The notes beneath the pieces are model-generated. The model did no database searches and was not told where the DNA came from. It saw only the letters and a program-made list of their open reading frames with translations. 64,000 bases of DNA from Microbacterium protaetiae (GTDB lineage Bacteria; Actinomycetota; Actinomycetes; Actinomycetales; Microbacteriaceae), in contig NZ_CP035494.1 of NCBI RefSeq assembly GCF_004135285.1, positions 2,914,001 through 2,978,000 on the forward strand, in the 5' to 3' direction. Made by a program: the position numbers and the translations under genes. Shown piece by piece: positions 63,925 through 64,000 of this stretch; position 1 is the stretch's first letter, and each line of letters starts with the position of its first letter.

Positions 63925-64000
63925 ACATGGTGAGTCTCACGGCCGACATGAACAATCCCGCTCCTTCCGATGCATCCGGGCACGCAGCGCCGCTGCGTCC
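63925..64000 (+). CDS. Unidentified gene, first 25 codons (3' end outside window)
   Basis: The frame reads MVSLTADMNNPAPSDASGHA and continues out of the window. The N-terminus is polar and not diagnostic. The ATG coincides with the start expected from TATGGT at 63913-63918. It is divergent from fba, with 184 bases between the two start codons. No function is assigned. Confidence 0.55.

Overview
The window is a high-GC actinobacterial chromosome segment. Several things point to Microbacteriaceae, most likely Microbacterium: the order mfd / mazG / eno / ftsB-like / DUF501, the order ilvA / greA / DUF4307 / hemolysin III / Z-prenyl transferase / PIN-PhoH / fumC / xseBA / ispH / fba, many GTG starts, many apparently leaderless genes, and one dispersed-repeat insertion inside mazG. 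These are family-level inferences from reading the sequence; no database search was made.

Left core (1-16881): the 3' end of mfd, gdhA (minus), a gamma-carbonic-anhydrase-like protein, nhaA coupled to an alpha/beta hydrolase, mazG, hisS, a small membrane-protein/HTH operon under a double inverted-repeat operator, a GntR regulator coupled to a DUF1648 membrane protein, a CPBP protease and a DUF1905 protein, then eno, an FtsB-like septum protein, DUF501, a mycosin-like protease and NADH dehydrogenase II. This block ends at a tRNA gene (16882-16954).

Integrated element (about 16920-36016, 19 kb): a tyrosine-integrase element lies in the 3' end of the tRNA and is bounded by a 36-bp exact duplication. 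It carries an excisionase-like gene and integrase. It also holds an unrecognised two-gene minus-strand operon (290-aa protein plus membrane protein) and a type I restriction-modification operon with a GIY-YIG/DUF4357 gene between hsdM and hsdS. Further along are a 682-aa protein with a C-terminal PD-(D/E)XK-like nuclease, a 507-aa protein starting with an IF-2 N-terminal domain behind a coupled small upstream ORF, tiny zinc-ribbon and YjzC-like proteins, a DnaA-box-like cluster, an AlbA_2 (Schlafen-type) protein, an XRE regulator, a frameshifted lipoprotein and a few orphans. Near-identical 21-bp candidate integrase arm sites sit just inside both ends. It reads as a defence or cargo island; its undescribed parts are the best candidates for new biology.

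Right core (36017-64000): a WecB-type epimerase with a processive glycosyltransferase, an alanine-racemase-fold enzyme coupled to a sugar-lactone oxidase, LemA with an HtpX-type protease, an AI-2E-type permease coupled to ilvA, greA, DUF4307, hemolysin III, a cis-prenyltransferase, a class V aminotransferase and PIN-PhoH. Then come an OmpR-type two-component pair, fumC, a beta-carbonic anhydrase operon with DUF4245 and xseBA, ispH, an ECF sigma/anti-sigma pair flanked by two related lipoproteins, class II fba, and the first codons of an unidentified gene.
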